A stretch of 64,000 nucleotides of DNA from an uncultured Opitutia bacterium (lineage in GTDB: Bacteria > Verrucomicrobiota > Verrucomicrobiia > Opitutales > Opitutaceae). This document shows positions 8,748-18,577 of the stretch, piece by piece. The stretch covers positions 62,001 to 126,000 of the forward strand of contig CAITWF010000009.1 of assembly GCA_903896015.1 (NCBI GenBank). Direction: 5' to 3'. The translations under genes and the position numbers were made by a program. Under the pieces are notes generated by a model that had not been told where the DNA came from, ran no database searches, and saw only the letters and a program-made list of their open reading frames with translations. Each line of letters begins with the position of its first letter. The first letter of the stretch is position 1.

Positions 8748-11700
8748 CACTTCGTGTCCGGCTTGTCCTTGCCGAGTTCCTCGTAGTAACGCCGCACCGA
8801 ATCCGCGAACCGGTTCGGCACGGGATCGCGATCGATCGGGGCGAGCTGATCGCGTGGGTCGCGGCGGGCGAGTTCCTCGGCCACCCGGCTACGCACCTCG
8901 ACCAGCGGCTTCAAAATCTCCAGCTGCACGACCGCCCAATCGGGCTTGTCGTGTTTCACCGCATAGTCGCGACGCAACAGCCGGGCTCGCTCACGCGCCG
9001 CCGCGACCGCCGCGCGCAGCTCCTGCGAGTCGAGCAGCGTCTCGACATCGCGCAGCCGCTCCGTCCACGAACCAAAATTACTTCCGGTCAGCGGCCCTCC
9101 AGCGTAGGCGCCGCCAATCGGCCCGCCGTCAATCGCCCCACCCACGGCGTTGTCACGACCCTCAAGCAGGTTGGGCAAGTCGATTCCCGGACGCGCCCCA
9201 CCGCCACCCGCGCCCGCGCGCGGATCGCCGCTCGCGATCTGTCCGCGATCGCCAGCCAGCGGGGACGCCTTGCCGGTCTGATTTCCCGACGCGCTGCTCG
9301 ATTTACCCTCCCCGAGTTTGCCGCCCCCCTGCTGCGGATCGCCCGAAGGTTGATCACCGCTCGCTGAAGACTGCCCCGGATCATTGTTCGCCACCTTGCC
9401 CGCCGATCCGGACTGATCTGAATCTTGTTCCTGACCGGGCTTGGAGGGATCGCCGGACCGTCCGCCCGCTGCAGATTTTTCGCCGGGCTTGCCCTGCCCT
9501 TGCGCGATCTCACGGCGGATCTGATCCGCGAGTGAATCGAGTTCGGATTGCGCGAGCTTCAACTGCTCGGTGTCGTCGCCCAGCACGCTGTCCGCCGCGC
9601 GCTCGACGCCGCGGCGCAGTTCATCCGTCTCGCCGCGCGCGCGCTGGCCGGCCTGCCGTGCGAGCGGCAGGTTGCCGTCGCGCAACAGCTCGCGCGTGAG
9701 ATCGATTGCCTTGCCGGCGTCTTCCCTCTCCCCGACCTTGTCGAGTCGATCGAGGAGGTCGCGCGTGATCATGCCGCTGTTCAGCAGTTCCTGTTTCGCC
9801 TGTTTCAGCGTGTCGCTGTCGTCGGTGTTGAGCTTGCGCACACTGTCGTAGAGTTGCTTCGAAAGCAGCGGCTCGGAATTTTCCGCCTGCTCCGACACCT
9901 GCTTCGCGCGATCGACGAGCTGGTTCATCTTTTCCTTTTGCTGCGCGAGCTGTTCCTGCAACTTCGCCTGGTCGCCGGAGTCGCCGAGCGACTTGCGCTG
10001 CGCCGTGCCGCCGAGCGCGTCGATCGCCTTGGACAAATCGTCCTGCTGCCGCGCGAGATCCCGCGCCTCGGTTCGCATCTCTCGCAGATCGTCGGCGAAC
10101 TGGCTGGAGTTTTCCTTCCGCAGATCGTCGCGCATCTGCTGGAACGAACGCTGCGCGCGCGTGCCGGCCGCCAACGCCTGTGCCACGGATCCGGAACCGG
10201 TCGCTTGCGCCGCGCGCTGCAAGTCCTCGCGCGTCTGCTCGAGCTGCTGCCGCTCCTGCGACATGCTTGACTGGTTTTCCGGGCGCTCCATCCGCTGTTT
10301 GACCTCGTCGGCGTCGGCGAGCATCTGCTGCTGCTCCTCCTCGAGCCGCTTTAGCCGGCGTTTCAAATCTTCGCGCTCCTGTTCGGTCTTGGATTCCTGC
10401 AACGCCGTCTGCAACTCCTTCAGCCGTTCGTTCAAGTCCTGCTGCCGCTTCGCGAGCTCCTGCAAACGGTTCATCACCTGGAGTTGCTCCTGCCGCTGCG
10501 CGCTCTGCGGCGCCTTCGCCTGGCGCTGCGTCTCGTAGCGGTTCTGCGCCTGCGTGAGATCGAGCTGATCGATCTGGCGCTGGCTGGCGCCGCCCCCGCC
10601 TCCGCCCCGGCCGCCACGGCTGCGGGCAACTTGGGTTTCGCGCGCCTGCAATTTCAACAGCGCCTGATACGCCGCCTGCTCCGCGGTCACCGCGACTCCC
10701 AGCGGCGCGGGAGACTTCGCGGCGTCGCGTAGTTTCGTCAGCGCCTTTTCCATTTCGTCGCTCGCAGCTTTCCACAGCGCCTGCTCGCGCGGGCCCTGCG
10801 CCTTGTCGCGCGACTCGTTCGCCTGATCGTTCGCCTGCGCCTGCGAGTCGGTGACGACCTTCACATCCTCCACGTAGTGCGGCGTGGCGCCATCGCGCTG
10901 GAGTCGCCAAGTCGCGTTAATGATTTGTTTCTGGAGCTCGGTGAGCTTGCGTGTGGGGCTGTTGCCGCCACCGCCCTGCTGCTGCGTGTCATCCTGCGAC
11001 TGCATGCCCTGGCTCTCGCGGAAGACCTCGTCGAACGGTCGGACTTCGGCGAAAAACAAGTCTCCCTTCGTGCGCCGCACTTGACCGTCGGGTCCGACAT
11101 CGTCGGCCCACACATACCACGACACAAGATCGTCCGGCTTCGCATGGAGGTCTTCAAGTTTCAGCGTGTAGCTGAACGCCCGTTTGTCCTTCGCACCCGC
11201 GTCGCGCCCGAGTTCGATCGTTTTTTCGGGCTGACCGGCGAGTTCGTAGGTGAGCCCGTAGCTCGGCGTGCCGAAGTCGTCAAACACCGTGCCGTCAAAC
11301 GCGATTTCCTCGAGCGCCGACGGCCGCACATCGCCCCGCGGTGTCGTGAGTTTGATCTCCGGCGGCCGGTTCGGCTGCACATCGATCACAAACGAAGCTC
11401 CGACCTTGTTCGCACGACCATCCGCGTCGACGAGCTTCAAATCGTAAACCTGGCTCGCGGCAAACGCGGTCGCCGGCAGTGACGCCCCCGGCTTGCCCGC
11501 TTCGACGGTGAGCGGAATTTCAGTCTTCGTCTTGTCTCGCGCCACGAGCTTCGCCGAAGCAACGGGTTTGTTGAACTGAAGCGTGAAGCCGAGCTTTGTG
11601 CCCTCGACGGCGCTCACGCGTCGCGTGTCGTCGATGTGCTTGGGCTGAATTTTGGTGTAGCCCGGAAACGTGAGGTCGGCGTCGGCGCGCACGAGCCGCG

Positions 11701-12523
11701 GGTGCTCGAAGACTTTCACGTTGAACTCCCGCGTCGACCGTCCGCCGTAGTCGACGTGATAGGTGAAGTCGGCCGCGACCTCGGGCACGCTGCCTCCAAA
11801 CACCGGATCGGCGAGGCTCTTCACAAGCGGGATCGCGCGCGTAGAGGAGGAGGCGCTCGCTGCCGGATTTTTTTCGCGAACCACCAGCGTCACGCTCGGC
11901 GGCAGCGTGCGGGCAAAACGCGCGAGCACGACGAGGCTGTCACCTTTTTCGATGCTCGTGTCACCCGGCGCGATCGAAAGTCCATCCGCACTGACCCAGC
12001 CGGTGTCAGTCGGGGTGCCGGCAGCGGGGGCCATCCGGACATTGGCGAGGGCCGCAACAAACGCCGCCAGCGCCAAGCACTGCAACGCCGCCGCCGCCGC
12101 GAGCCGACGGGTCGGCACCACCTGCCGCCAGTCCCGCTCGGTGCTGCGCGCCGTCGCATCCTGTAGCACCCGGTGCTGGAGAAAATTCGGCGTGGCCCCC
12201 GGCTCAATCACCTGTTGCACGGCCGTGAGCAGCACGCCTTGCAACTCGGGATGAGCCTGCTCGATTGTTTTGGCCGCCCAGCGGAAATCCGGCGCGCGCG
12301 CGTAGTGCAGCATCGCGATCGCCGTGATCGCGGTCGCGGCCAGGCCAGCCAACAGCGGCAGCACCATCGGCGCGCGCCAGCCGGTCGAACGTTCCACCCA
12401 GATTAAACCGGCGCCGACCAGCGCAGCCAGCATCCAGCACGCGGCGAGCTTGAGCATCAGCCCAAGCCATTGCTGGCGGCGAATTACCCGCCGCAGCCGT
12501 TCTTTCAGGAATTCCTCGTTCAC
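8747..12523 (-). CDS. Large coiled-coil membrane protein (DUF4175-like)
   Basis: A protein of 1258 residues. Two N-terminal transmembrane segments (about residues 20-65) are followed by a beta-rich extracytoplasmic part containing Ig-like stretches (for example LTFPGYTKIQPKHIDDTRRV). A very long Gln/Glu/Lys/Arg coiled coil then runs from about residue 520 to 1000. The final part is a low-complexity Gly/Ser/Gln/Asp region and a conserved-looking tail with FGSWTERLRDVETLLDSQE. The layout resembles DUF4175 proteins. The GTG start overlaps the BatA gene's stop (GTGA). It probably serves as a scaffold in the MoxR/vWA system; no catalytic motif is visible. Confidence 0.8.
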   Translation of the reverse strand: MNEEFLKERLRRVIRRQQWLGLMLKLAACWMLAALVGAGLIWVERSTGWRAPMVLPLLAGLAATAITAIAMLHYARAPDFRWAAKTIEQAHPELQGVLLTAVQQVIEPGATPNFLQHRVLQDATARSTERDWRQVVPTRRLAAAAALQCLALAAFVAALANVRMAPAAGTPTDTGWVSADGLSIAPGDTSIEKGDSLVVLARFARTLPPSVTLVVREKNPAASASSSTRAIPLVKSLADPVFGGSVPEVAADFTYHVDYGGRSTREFNVKVFEHPRLVRADADLTFPGYTKIQPKHIDDTRRVSAVEGTKLGFTLQFNKPVASAKLVARDKTKTEIPLTVEAGKPGASLPATAFAASQVYDLKLVDADGRANKVGASFVIDVQPNRPPEIKLTTPRGDVRPSALEEIAFDGTVFDDFGTPSYGLTYELAGQPEKTIELGRDAGAKDKRAFSYTLKLEDLHAKPDDLVSWYVWADDVGPDGQVRRTKGDLFFAEVRPFDEVFRESQGMQSQDDTQQQGGGGNSPTRKLTELQKQIINATWRLQRDGATPHYVEDVKVVTDSQAQANDQANESRDKAQGPREQALWKAASDEMEKALTKLRDAAKSPAPLGVAVTAEQAAYQALLKLQARETQVARSRGGRGGGGGGASQRQIDQLDLTQAQNRYETQRQAKAPQSAQRQEQLQVMNRLQELAKRQQDLNERLKELQTALQESKTEQEREDLKRRLKRLEEEQQQMLADADEVKQRMERPENQSSMSQERQQLEQTREDLQRAAQATGSGSVAQALAAGTRAQRSFQQMRDDLRKENSSQFADDLREMRTEARDLARQQDDLSKAIDALGGTAQRKSLGDSGDQAKLQEQLAQQKEKMNQLVDRAKQVSEQAENSEPLLSKQLYDSVRKLNTDDSDTLKQAKQELLNSGMITRDLLDRLDKVGEREDAGKAIDLTRELLRDGNLPLARQAGQRARGETDELRRGVERAADSVLGDDTEQLKLAQSELDSLADQIRREIAQGQGKPGEKSAAGGRSGDPSKPGQEQDSDQSGSAGKVANNDPGQSSASGDQPSGDPQQGGGKLGEGKSSSASGNQTGKASPLAGDRGQIASGDPRAGAGGGGARPGIDLPNLLEGRDNAVGGAIDGGPIGGAYAGGPLTGSNFGSWTERLRDVETLLDSQELRAAVAAARERARLLRRDYAVKHDKPDWAVVQLEILKPLVEVRSRVAEELARRDPRDQLAPIDRDPVPNRFADSVRRYYEELGKDKPDTK

Positions 12524-14625
12524 GATGGAGCCTCCTCGAGTTTCGGATGCGCCCGGCGGGCCGCGCGGCCCGCCAACGCCGTTTCAATCAACAACACCGC
12601 GAGGGTCGCGGCGATGAACCAACGCCAAAGCTTCTGCCGGTTTTCCGTCTCGGCGCCCGCCAGCAACTTCGGATCCGCTGCGGCCGCAGCCGGTGCTAGG
12701 CTCGCCGCCGTCACGGGCACACCGAGGTGTTCCAACTCGTCCGTGCCAAGCGGAGCAGTGCGGCTTTCAGCGGGATCAAGATTCACCGGGAGGCGTAGCA
12801 CGCGTCCATCCGCGATGATTTCATAGATTCCCGGCTCGTCCGTGTCGGCAAAACTCGTCGCACCCATGGGCAACGTGATCGTCTTTGCCGCGGGCGTGCG
12901 CAGCGTGACCGCGTCACGACCGGCGGGCACCGGCAATGCATCGCCGACTATCCACTGCGCCGCCGCGTCGGGCGCGCCGCCCGCCAGTTCGAGCAGCGAG
13001 TAGGTCAGTGGGACGAACTTCGACGACACCGCGAGTTGACTGTCGTCCGGCTGCCAGCCCGCCGCCAGCACCACGATCCGTCCGCGCCCAACAGGCACAT
13101 CGATCACCGCCGGATCTCCGCTGTCGAACTTCGCGACAACGTGCGCATCGGGCAGCGTGCCCGCGTCGAACTTCCGATATTTCCAGAAATGGATCTTGGT
13201 GAAGTCGCTGAACCGTGGGTCGGCGAATGCGGCGAACAGCGGGTGCCGAAAATCGATCTCCGCGAACATCGCGTAATTAGCCACGCGCGCCTCCTCGATC
13301 GGGACGGAATCACGGCCGAGCAGCGCCGCGAGCGTCGGGGCCGCGGCGGCCGATTTCGGTGCGAAGACAATCGTCTTGCCGTTGACCACTTCGGCGCGGA
13401 GCGCAGCCGCCTGCGCTGGCGCCACTGCCTCCGAAACAAAAATTATCGTGGCAGCGGCGGTCTCCGTCGGCAGCAACGGAGCGCTCAGCCCATGCGCCAC
13501 GACTTTCACGGCGAGCCGCGGCGAGTCGGTCAACGCGCGGCGCAGGAAGAACAGTGGCTGCGTGGTGTCGTCGGCGAGTTCGCTGCCAAGCCAGAGCACG
13601 CCCAGCTTCTGCTGCGCGGGCGGAATCACAAAGACCGTGTTATCGAAATCCTCGTCGTCCCCGCGCAACCCGATGCGTGTGAGTCCCGTCGCGCCCTTCG
13701 GCAAGGGCACCGCCAGCACGCGGCTCTGCCCCGGCGGCACATAAAGATCAATCGGCGGTCCCGCGAACTCGGCGTTTTCAGGGCGCAGCCAGCCGACTTT
13801 GAACTGCTCACGCGGGGAATCGGACGCGTTGGTCACACGCACGCGAACCGCGACGCTGCTGCCCGCCACGGCTTCCGCCGACTCGGCGATTAACTGCACG
13901 CCGGCGTTCGCGTTGCTGCGCGCCTTGATCGGCTCGACGACAAGCACCACGCCCTTCGGCCATTCGTAGGCCTGCAATGCATCGAGCCGGCTCCCCGCCT
14001 GCACATCGCTCACGAGCACAATCTCGCGCGGGCCGAGCGTCGCTTTTTTCTCGTCCGGCTCGGCGAGCGTCTCGGCGGCCGTAATGAGCGCACTGCCAAG
14101 ATGCGTGCCCGACCAACCGGGCGAAACCGAATCGATCCGCGCCGCCACCAACCCAGCGCGATCAGCGGGTGGCACGCGATTCCAATCCTCGAACGAAACC
14201 AGCGGCGTGACGCGCCGATCGAACGTCAGCACCGCCACCTGATCGCCCGGCGCGGCGCGGCGGACGGCGGTGTTCACGCGCTCACGGGCGGCGCTCCACA
14301 GACCGGCGCGCCGCATGCTCGCGCTCACATCGACGAGCACCACGGTGCGCTTCGGTTGGACGCTCGTCGGATCGACCACGGGTGATTGTTTGAAAAACGG
14401 CCGCGCGAATCCCAGCGCGAGCAGCGCGAGCGCGAGGCAGCGCAACAGCAGCAGCAGCCAGTGCTCCAGCCGACTGCGCCGCGACAAGCGCGGCGGCGAC
14501 GGTCGCAGAAACATCAGCGAACTGAACGTCGTCCGCTCGCGCGTCGTCCGGCGAATGAGGTGAAAAATCACGGGCGCGGCGAGCGCGAGGCCGCCGAGCA
14601 AAAAGAAGGGCGCGAGAAAATTCAT
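12520..14625 (-). CDS. BatA/von Willebrand factor A domain membrane protein
   Basis: A 701-residue protein. The N-terminus is a classic BatA segment: FLAPFFLLGGLALAAPVIFHL then LIRR, followed by a second TM (HWLLLLLRCLALALLALGFARPFF). A vWA domain follows with an intact MIDAS start, VDVSAS (Asp99, Ser101, Ser103). The remainder is a periplasmic beta-rich region with a GATase-like segment, and a last TM (LWRWFIAATLAVLLIETAL). BatA proteins are substrates or partners of MoxR AAA+ ATPases. Its start ATG overlaps the DUF58 stop (ATGA) and its own stop overlaps the next gene, so it is translationally coupled on both sides. Confidence 0.88.
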   Translation of the reverse strand: MNFLAPFFLLGGLALAAPVIFHLIRRTTRERTTFSSLMFLRPSPPRLSRRSRLEHWLLLLLRCLALALLALGFARPFFKQSPVVDPTSVQPKRTVVLVDVSASMRRAGLWSAARERVNTAVRRAAPGDQVAVLTFDRRVTPLVSFEDWNRVPPADRAGLVAARIDSVSPGWSGTHLGSALITAAETLAEPDEKKATLGPREIVLVSDVQAGSRLDALQAYEWPKGVVLVVEPIKARSNANAGVQLIAESAEAVAGSSVAVRVRVTNASDSPREQFKVGWLRPENAEFAGPPIDLYVPPGQSRVLAVPLPKGATGLTRIGLRGDDEDFDNTVFVIPPAQQKLGVLWLGSELADDTTQPLFFLRRALTDSPRLAVKVVAHGLSAPLLPTETAAATIIFVSEAVAPAQAAALRAEVVNGKTIVFAPKSAAAAPTLAALLGRDSVPIEEARVANYAMFAEIDFRHPLFAAFADPRFSDFTKIHFWKYRKFDAGTLPDAHVVAKFDSGDPAVIDVPVGRGRIVVLAAGWQPDDSQLAVSSKFVPLTYSLLELAGGAPDAAAQWIVGDALPVPAGRDAVTLRTPAAKTITLPMGATSFADTDEPGIYEIIADGRVLRLPVNLDPAESRTAPLGTDELEHLGVPVTAASLAPAAAAADPKLLAGAETENRQKLWRWFIAATLAVLLIETALAGRAARRAHPKLEEAPS

Positions 14626-15581
14626 CGCGCGCCTCCCCGGCCGCCGCGCGCAGCGGGCCGGAATTTCCGGCCGCGTTTCGTCCGCTCCTGCAGGAACTCA
14701 AATAGCGCGATCTCCAGCGGCTGCGCAGTCGACAGCAAATGGTGGCTGACGCCGAGCCGGCGACAGATCGCCCGCAATGCTTCGCAGTGCGCCATGAGCT
14801 TTTGCGTGTAGCCCGCACGGGCCGCGGCCGGATCGATATAGATCGCCTGGCCCGTCTCTACGTCTTCAAACAACGCCGCCATTTCCAGCCCGAGGTTGAG
14901 TTCCGCCGGATCGAGCACCTGGAAGACGCTTACCTCGTGACCGCACGCGGTGAGTGTCTGGAGGTTGCGCTCGAGCCGATCGAGTGGCGCGAGAAAATCA
15001 GAAATCACCGCGACGAGCCCGCGTTTGCGCACGAGCGCGGTGATGCGTTCGATCGGCGCGACGAGATTGGTCTCGCTACCCGCCGCGGGTCGCTCGAGCG
15101 CGATCATCAATTGACGCAAATGGCCCGGCCGGTGGCGGGCAGGCAGATACTCCCGCACCTGCGAATCAAACGTGAGCAAGCCAACTGCGTCACCCTGCAA
15201 ATCGAGAAAATGTCCGAGCGTCGCCGCGAGCGTTGCCGCGTAATGCGCCTTCGTGTAGCCGCGCGTTCCAAAATCCATCGAGCGGCTCTGATCCGCGAGG
15301 AGGTGGCAGCGGAGATTCGTTTCGTCCTCGTATTTCTTGATGTAGTAGCGATCGCTCCGCGCGTAGACGCGCCAGTCGAGATAACGCGGATCGTCGCCCG
15401 GCGTGTAGGGACGATATTCGGTGAACTCCACCGAGAATCCGTGGTACGGGCTGCGGTGCAGCCCGCTCCAAAATCCCTCGACGACCGCATGCGCCCGCAG
15501 TTCGAGGCTGCGGATGCTCATCAGCGCCGCTGGATCGATCAGCGAGGCGCTGGGCGCGGGACGGGGAGCAGGCGCGACCAT
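14622..15581 (-). CDS. DUF58 domain protein
   Basis: A 319-residue soluble protein. The DUF58 signature is clear: YRPYTPGDDPRYLDWRVYAR followed by a DRYYIKKYEDET segment, then a vWA-like core with LLADQSRSMDFG (DxSxS-type motif) and LVAVISDFLAPLD. DUF58 proteins almost always accompany MoxR ATPases and are thought to be their vWA partners. It begins seven bases after the MoxR stop and overlaps the BatA gene by four bases. No membrane segment is visible, so it probably acts at the cytoplasmic face with MoxR. Confidence 0.92.
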   Translation of the reverse strand: MVAPAPRPAPSASLIDPAALMSIRSLELRAHAVVEGFWSGLHRSPYHGFSVEFTEYRPYTPGDDPRYLDWRVYARSDRYYIKKYEDETNLRCHLLADQSRSMDFGTRGYTKAHYAATLAATLGHFLDLQGDAVGLLTFDSQVREYLPARHRPGHLRQLMIALERPAAGSETNLVAPIERITALVRKRGLVAVISDFLAPLDRLERNLQTLTACGHEVSVFQVLDPAELNLGLEMAALFEDVETGQAIYIDPAAARAGYTQKLMAHCEALRAICRRLGVSHHLLSTAQPLEIALFEFLQERTKRGRKFRPAARGGRGGAR

Positions 15582-15588
15582 GGGAAAA

Positions 15589-16632
15589 TCACGCGGACTT
15601 CACCGGCAGCGGCGTCGCCGCGAGCAGGCGCTTAATCACTTCTTCAACGCGGATGCCGTCGGCCTCGGCGCGGTAGTTCAACAGCACGCGGTGCCGCAGC
15701 GCGGGAGCAGCGAGCGCCTGGATGTCCTCGATCGTCACGTGTGCGCGACCCTGCAGCAGCACGCGGGCTTTGGCGCCGAGGATGAGGAATTGTCCGGCGC
15801 GGGTGCCGGCGCCCCAACTTACCCAGTCGTTCACAAAAGCCGGCGTCGCAGCCTGGTTCGGGCGCGAGGCGGCGGAGAGTTGCACGGCGTAGCGCACCAT
15901 TTCTTCGGCGACCGGCACCTTGCGCACGAGTTCGTGGAAGCTCTGCACATCCTCGCCCGTGAAGAGCGGCGTGATTGCGGCGGGACGCGTCGAAGTCGTC
16001 TGCGTGACGACACTGACTTCGTCCGCCTCCGGCAAATAATCCATCACAACGTTGAACATGAAGCGATCGAGCTGCGCCTCCGGCAGAGGATAAGTGCCTT
16101 CCATCTCAATTGGGTTTTGGGTGGCCAGGACGAAAAACGGCTCGGCCAAAACGTGCTTCACGCCCGCTGCGGTGACTTGATGCTCCTGCATTGCCTCGAG
16201 GAGCGCCGCCTGGGTCTTTGGCGGCGTGCGGTTGATTTCGTCGGCGAGGATCATGTTGGCGAACACCGGTCCGGGCACAAAGACCATTTTCCGCGTGCCT
16301 CCGAGGTCCTGCAAAATCTCCGTGCCCGTGATGTCCGCCGGCATAAGATCGGGCGTGAACTGGATGCGTTGAAACTTCAGGTGAAAGATCTGCGCGATCG
16401 ATTTCACGAGGAGCGTCTTCGCGAGGCCGGGCGCGCCCGTGATGAGGCAGTGCCCGCCGGCGATGAGCGCGATCATGATTTGCTCGATGACGTCGCGCTG
16501 GCCGATGATCACCTTGCCGAGTTCGGCTTCGATCCGGGCGCGGCCCTCGAACAGTTTTTCTGCGGTTTCGCGCTCAGCGGCAAAAGCGGCGCTGGCGTTG
16601 CTGGTCGGGGCGGTTTCGGTGGGTGTGCTCAT
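15589..16632 (-). CDS. MoxR family AAA+ ATPase
   Basis: A 347-residue AAA+ ATPase. The Walker A is GAPGLAKT (residues 66-73), the Walker B is LADEINRTPPKTQAALLEAM, and a sensor-1 region reads FVLATQNPIEMEGTYPLPE. A C-terminal lid with ARVLLQGRAHVTIEDI completes the MoxR layout. MoxR proteins act as chaperone-like activators that load cofactors into, or assemble, vWA-containing partners. Here the partners are the DUF58 and BatA products immediately downstream. It is the energising element of the nine-gene operon. Confidence 0.95.
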   Translation of the reverse strand: MSTPTETAPTSNASAAFAAERETAEKLFEGRARIEAELGKVIIGQRDVIEQIMIALIAGGHCLITGAPGLAKTLLVKSIAQIFHLKFQRIQFTPDLMPADITGTEILQDLGGTRKMVFVPGPVFANMILADEINRTPPKTQAALLEAMQEHQVTAAGVKHVLAEPFFVLATQNPIEMEGTYPLPEAQLDRFMFNVVMDYLPEADEVSVVTQTTSTRPAAITPLFTGEDVQSFHELVRKVPVAEEMVRYAVQLSAASRPNQAATPAFVNDWVSWGAGTRAGQFLILGAKARVLLQGRAHVTIEDIQALAAPALRHRVLLNYRAEADGIRVEEVIKRLLAATPLPVKSA

Positions 16633-16650
16633 GGAAGTGATTGGACGCGT

Positions 16651-17661
16651 TCAATGCGTCATCAGGTAGAAGACGATGTTGATGCCGAGGGGATAGGCTA
16701 CCTTCTCGGAAAAAGTGTGAAAGTAGTCGAGGTTCTCGCCCTCACGCTCCCAGCCATCGCTCACGTCGCTGTTGTGAATCGCGACGACCATCATGCGGCC
16801 CTTGTCGTCAAACCACGCGCGGACGTGCATGTTTTCCGAGCCTTCGCCGCGAAAGACCCGCGAGAGACGCGAGGTCGGATCGTTCGGATCGAAATTTTGA
16901 TTCCAAAACTGCATTGTCGGGATTTGCAGGCGGTTCATCGGACCGCGCAGTTCGAACACGCTGTGAAAGATCGGGTGCTCCATCGTCAGCTCCGTCCAGC
17001 CGCGGCCGGGCAACACCCGCTTCATCTGGTCCTCGAAACCGTCCCACTCGCGTTGGCTCCAAAAATCGTTCACGAACAGCGCACCGCCGTTATTCAGGTA
17101 ATCGTGCAACCGCTTCACCTCGGCCTCGCGCAACTCCATGAAGCCCGTGTGCTCCATGTAGACCATCGGGAAGTCCGCAAGATCAGGATCGGTCAGGTGC
17201 AGCGTGCGCGCATCGGGGTCGACCTTCATCGAGGTCATCTGCTGGAGCCGGTAGGAAAAATTCAGATCGGCATCAGGAAAATCGACCCACCAACCGAAGC
17301 GCCGCCCCGTCCCCCACCCGCCGCCCGTCCCGCGACCCATGCCGACCTTGAAAATGATCCGCGCAAACGTGAACACGTCCTTCTCGAAGCCCGGCGGATT
17401 TTTCCACTCCGGCGTGCCCGTGCTGTGCGAATCTATCTCGCGCGCCGTGCGCACGGTGTCGGAGTCGACAAGACGACCGCCCTCGATGCGCACGATCGGG
17501 CCTTCGTCGTCCTCGTTGCCGTTCCAACCCCAGCCTTGCGGCGGACCGAAGCCACCACGTCCGCCGCGACCCTGACGCGGCGCCGACTGCTGCGCGAAAT
17601 CGGCGCCGGCGCACCCGAGCGCGAGCGCGATGACAGCGAGAGTTTTTTGGCGGACGTTCAT
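16651..17661 (-). CDS. DUF4159 secreted protein, copy 1
   Basis: A 336-residue protein with a signal peptide (KTLAVIALALGCAGADFAQ) and a Gly/Arg-rich linker near residues 28-45. The rest is a DUF4159 domain: FPDADLNFSYRLQQMTSMKV, LADFPMVYMEHTGFMEL, LNNGGALFVNDFWSQREWD and WFDDKGRMMVVAIHNSDVSDG. To my knowledge DUF4159 has a glutamine-amidotransferase-like fold with no assigned activity. It is followed by MoxR (18-base gap) and preceded by a close paralogue (one base between them). The two are about half identical by eye, indicating tandem duplication. Confidence 0.88.
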   Translation of the reverse strand: MNVRQKTLAVIALALGCAGADFAQQSAPRQGRGGRGGFGPPQGWGWNGNEDDEGPIVRIEGGRLVDSDTVRTAREIDSHSTGTPEWKNPPGFEKDVFTFARIIFKVGMGRGTGGGWGTGRRFGWWVDFPDADLNFSYRLQQMTSMKVDPDARTLHLTDPDLADFPMVYMEHTGFMELREAEVKRLHDYLNNGGALFVNDFWSQREWDGFEDQMKRVLPGRGWTELTMEHPIFHSVFELRGPMNRLQIPTMQFWNQNFDPNDPTSRLSRVFRGEGSENMHVRAWFDDKGRMMVVAIHNSDVSDGWEREGENLDYFHTFSEKVAYPLGINIVFYLMTH

Positions 17662-17662
17662 C

Positions 17663-18577
17663 TCAGTGCGTCATCGCGTAGAAGATGATGTTAATTCCGA
17701 GGGGATAGGAAACCTTCTCGGAAAAATTGTGGAAGAAATAGTCGCTCTCGCCTTCGCGCTCCCAGCCGTCGCCGTTGTCGGTGTTGTGCGTGGCGATGAC
17801 CATCATCCGCCCCTTGTCGTCGAAGATCGCGCGGTGGTGCACGGTGCGGACGTCACCGTCGTGATTCGTCTCCCACGTGCGGTGCTGCGGATCAAATTCG
17901 CTTTGGATGCCGAGGCGGACATTCGGCACCTGATACTTGGCCTTGATCTCAAACACGCAGTGGTAAACCGGATGTTCGAGCGGCAGCTCGGCGAAATCGC
18001 GATCGGGGAGAACGCGTTTCAGCACGCGCTCGGCGTTGCGCCACTCGCTGTCACCCCAAAAATCGTCGAGCATGAGAAAACCGCCGTTGGTGAGGTACGT
18101 GCGGAGCGCCGCGATCTCCTCGTCCTCGAGCGCGAGCGAGCCGGGCTCGACCATGTAGATGAATGGAAAATCCGCGAGGTCCGGATCGGTGAGATGGATG
18201 AAGCGGCCGTCGGGGTTGACCTTGAGCGCCGTCATCTGCTGGAGCCGGTAAGAAAGATTGAGATCGCTGTCGGGCGTGTCGGTCGCCCAGTTGCCGCGCG
18301 GGCCACCCGGGGTGTGGCCGCGACGGACGCGGACGAACGTGAACGTGTCCTTTTCAAATCCCGGCGGGTTCGTCCACATCGGTGTGCCGGTGCTGTGCGA
18401 GTCGAGTTCGCGCGGCGTCTTCACGTCCGCCCCGATCCACCCGCCCTCGCCCCACGTGCCGCCCGCGGGATCCTCGAGGTCGCCGCCGCCGCGACTGCGG
18501 CCGTTGCGATACGGGCGCTGGGCGAGCAGCGCGCCCACGACGATCAGAAACACGAGGACGAGCGCGGCGCGTTTCAT
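17663..18577 (-). CDS. DUF4159 secreted protein, copy 2
   Basis: A 304-residue paralogue of the downstream DUF4159 protein. It has an N-terminal hydrophobic signal (ALVLVFLIVVGALLAQ) and the same landmarks: ELDSHSTGTPMWTNPPGF, LNLSYRLQQMTALKV, LADFPFIYMVEPGSLAL, LTNGGFLMLDDFWGDSEW and IFDDKGRMMVIATHNTD. It lacks the longer Gly-rich linker of copy 1. Its ATG overlaps the stop of the TPR/peptidase gene (ATGA), so the two are co-translated. Function unknown; probably periplasmic. Confidence 0.88.
   Translation of the reverse strand: MKRAALVLVFLIVVGALLAQRPYRNGRSRGGGDLEDPAGGTWGEGGWIGADVKTPRELDSHSTGTPMWTNPPGFEKDTFTFVRVRRGHTPGGPRGNWATDTPDSDLNLSYRLQQMTALKVNPDGRFIHLTDPDLADFPFIYMVEPGSLALEDEEIAALRTYLTNGGFLMLDDFWGDSEWRNAERVLKRVLPDRDFAELPLEHPVYHCVFEIKAKYQVPNVRLGIQSEFDPQHRTWETNHDGDVRTVHHRAIFDDKGRMMVIATHNTDNGDGWEREGESDYFFHNFSEKVSYPLGINIIFYAMTH

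Noticed and set aside
15421-17688. A 755-codon open frame on the plus strand opposite MoxR and DUF4159
   Set aside because: It is a by-product of high GC; the minus-strand frames there carry clear Walker and DUF4159 motifs.
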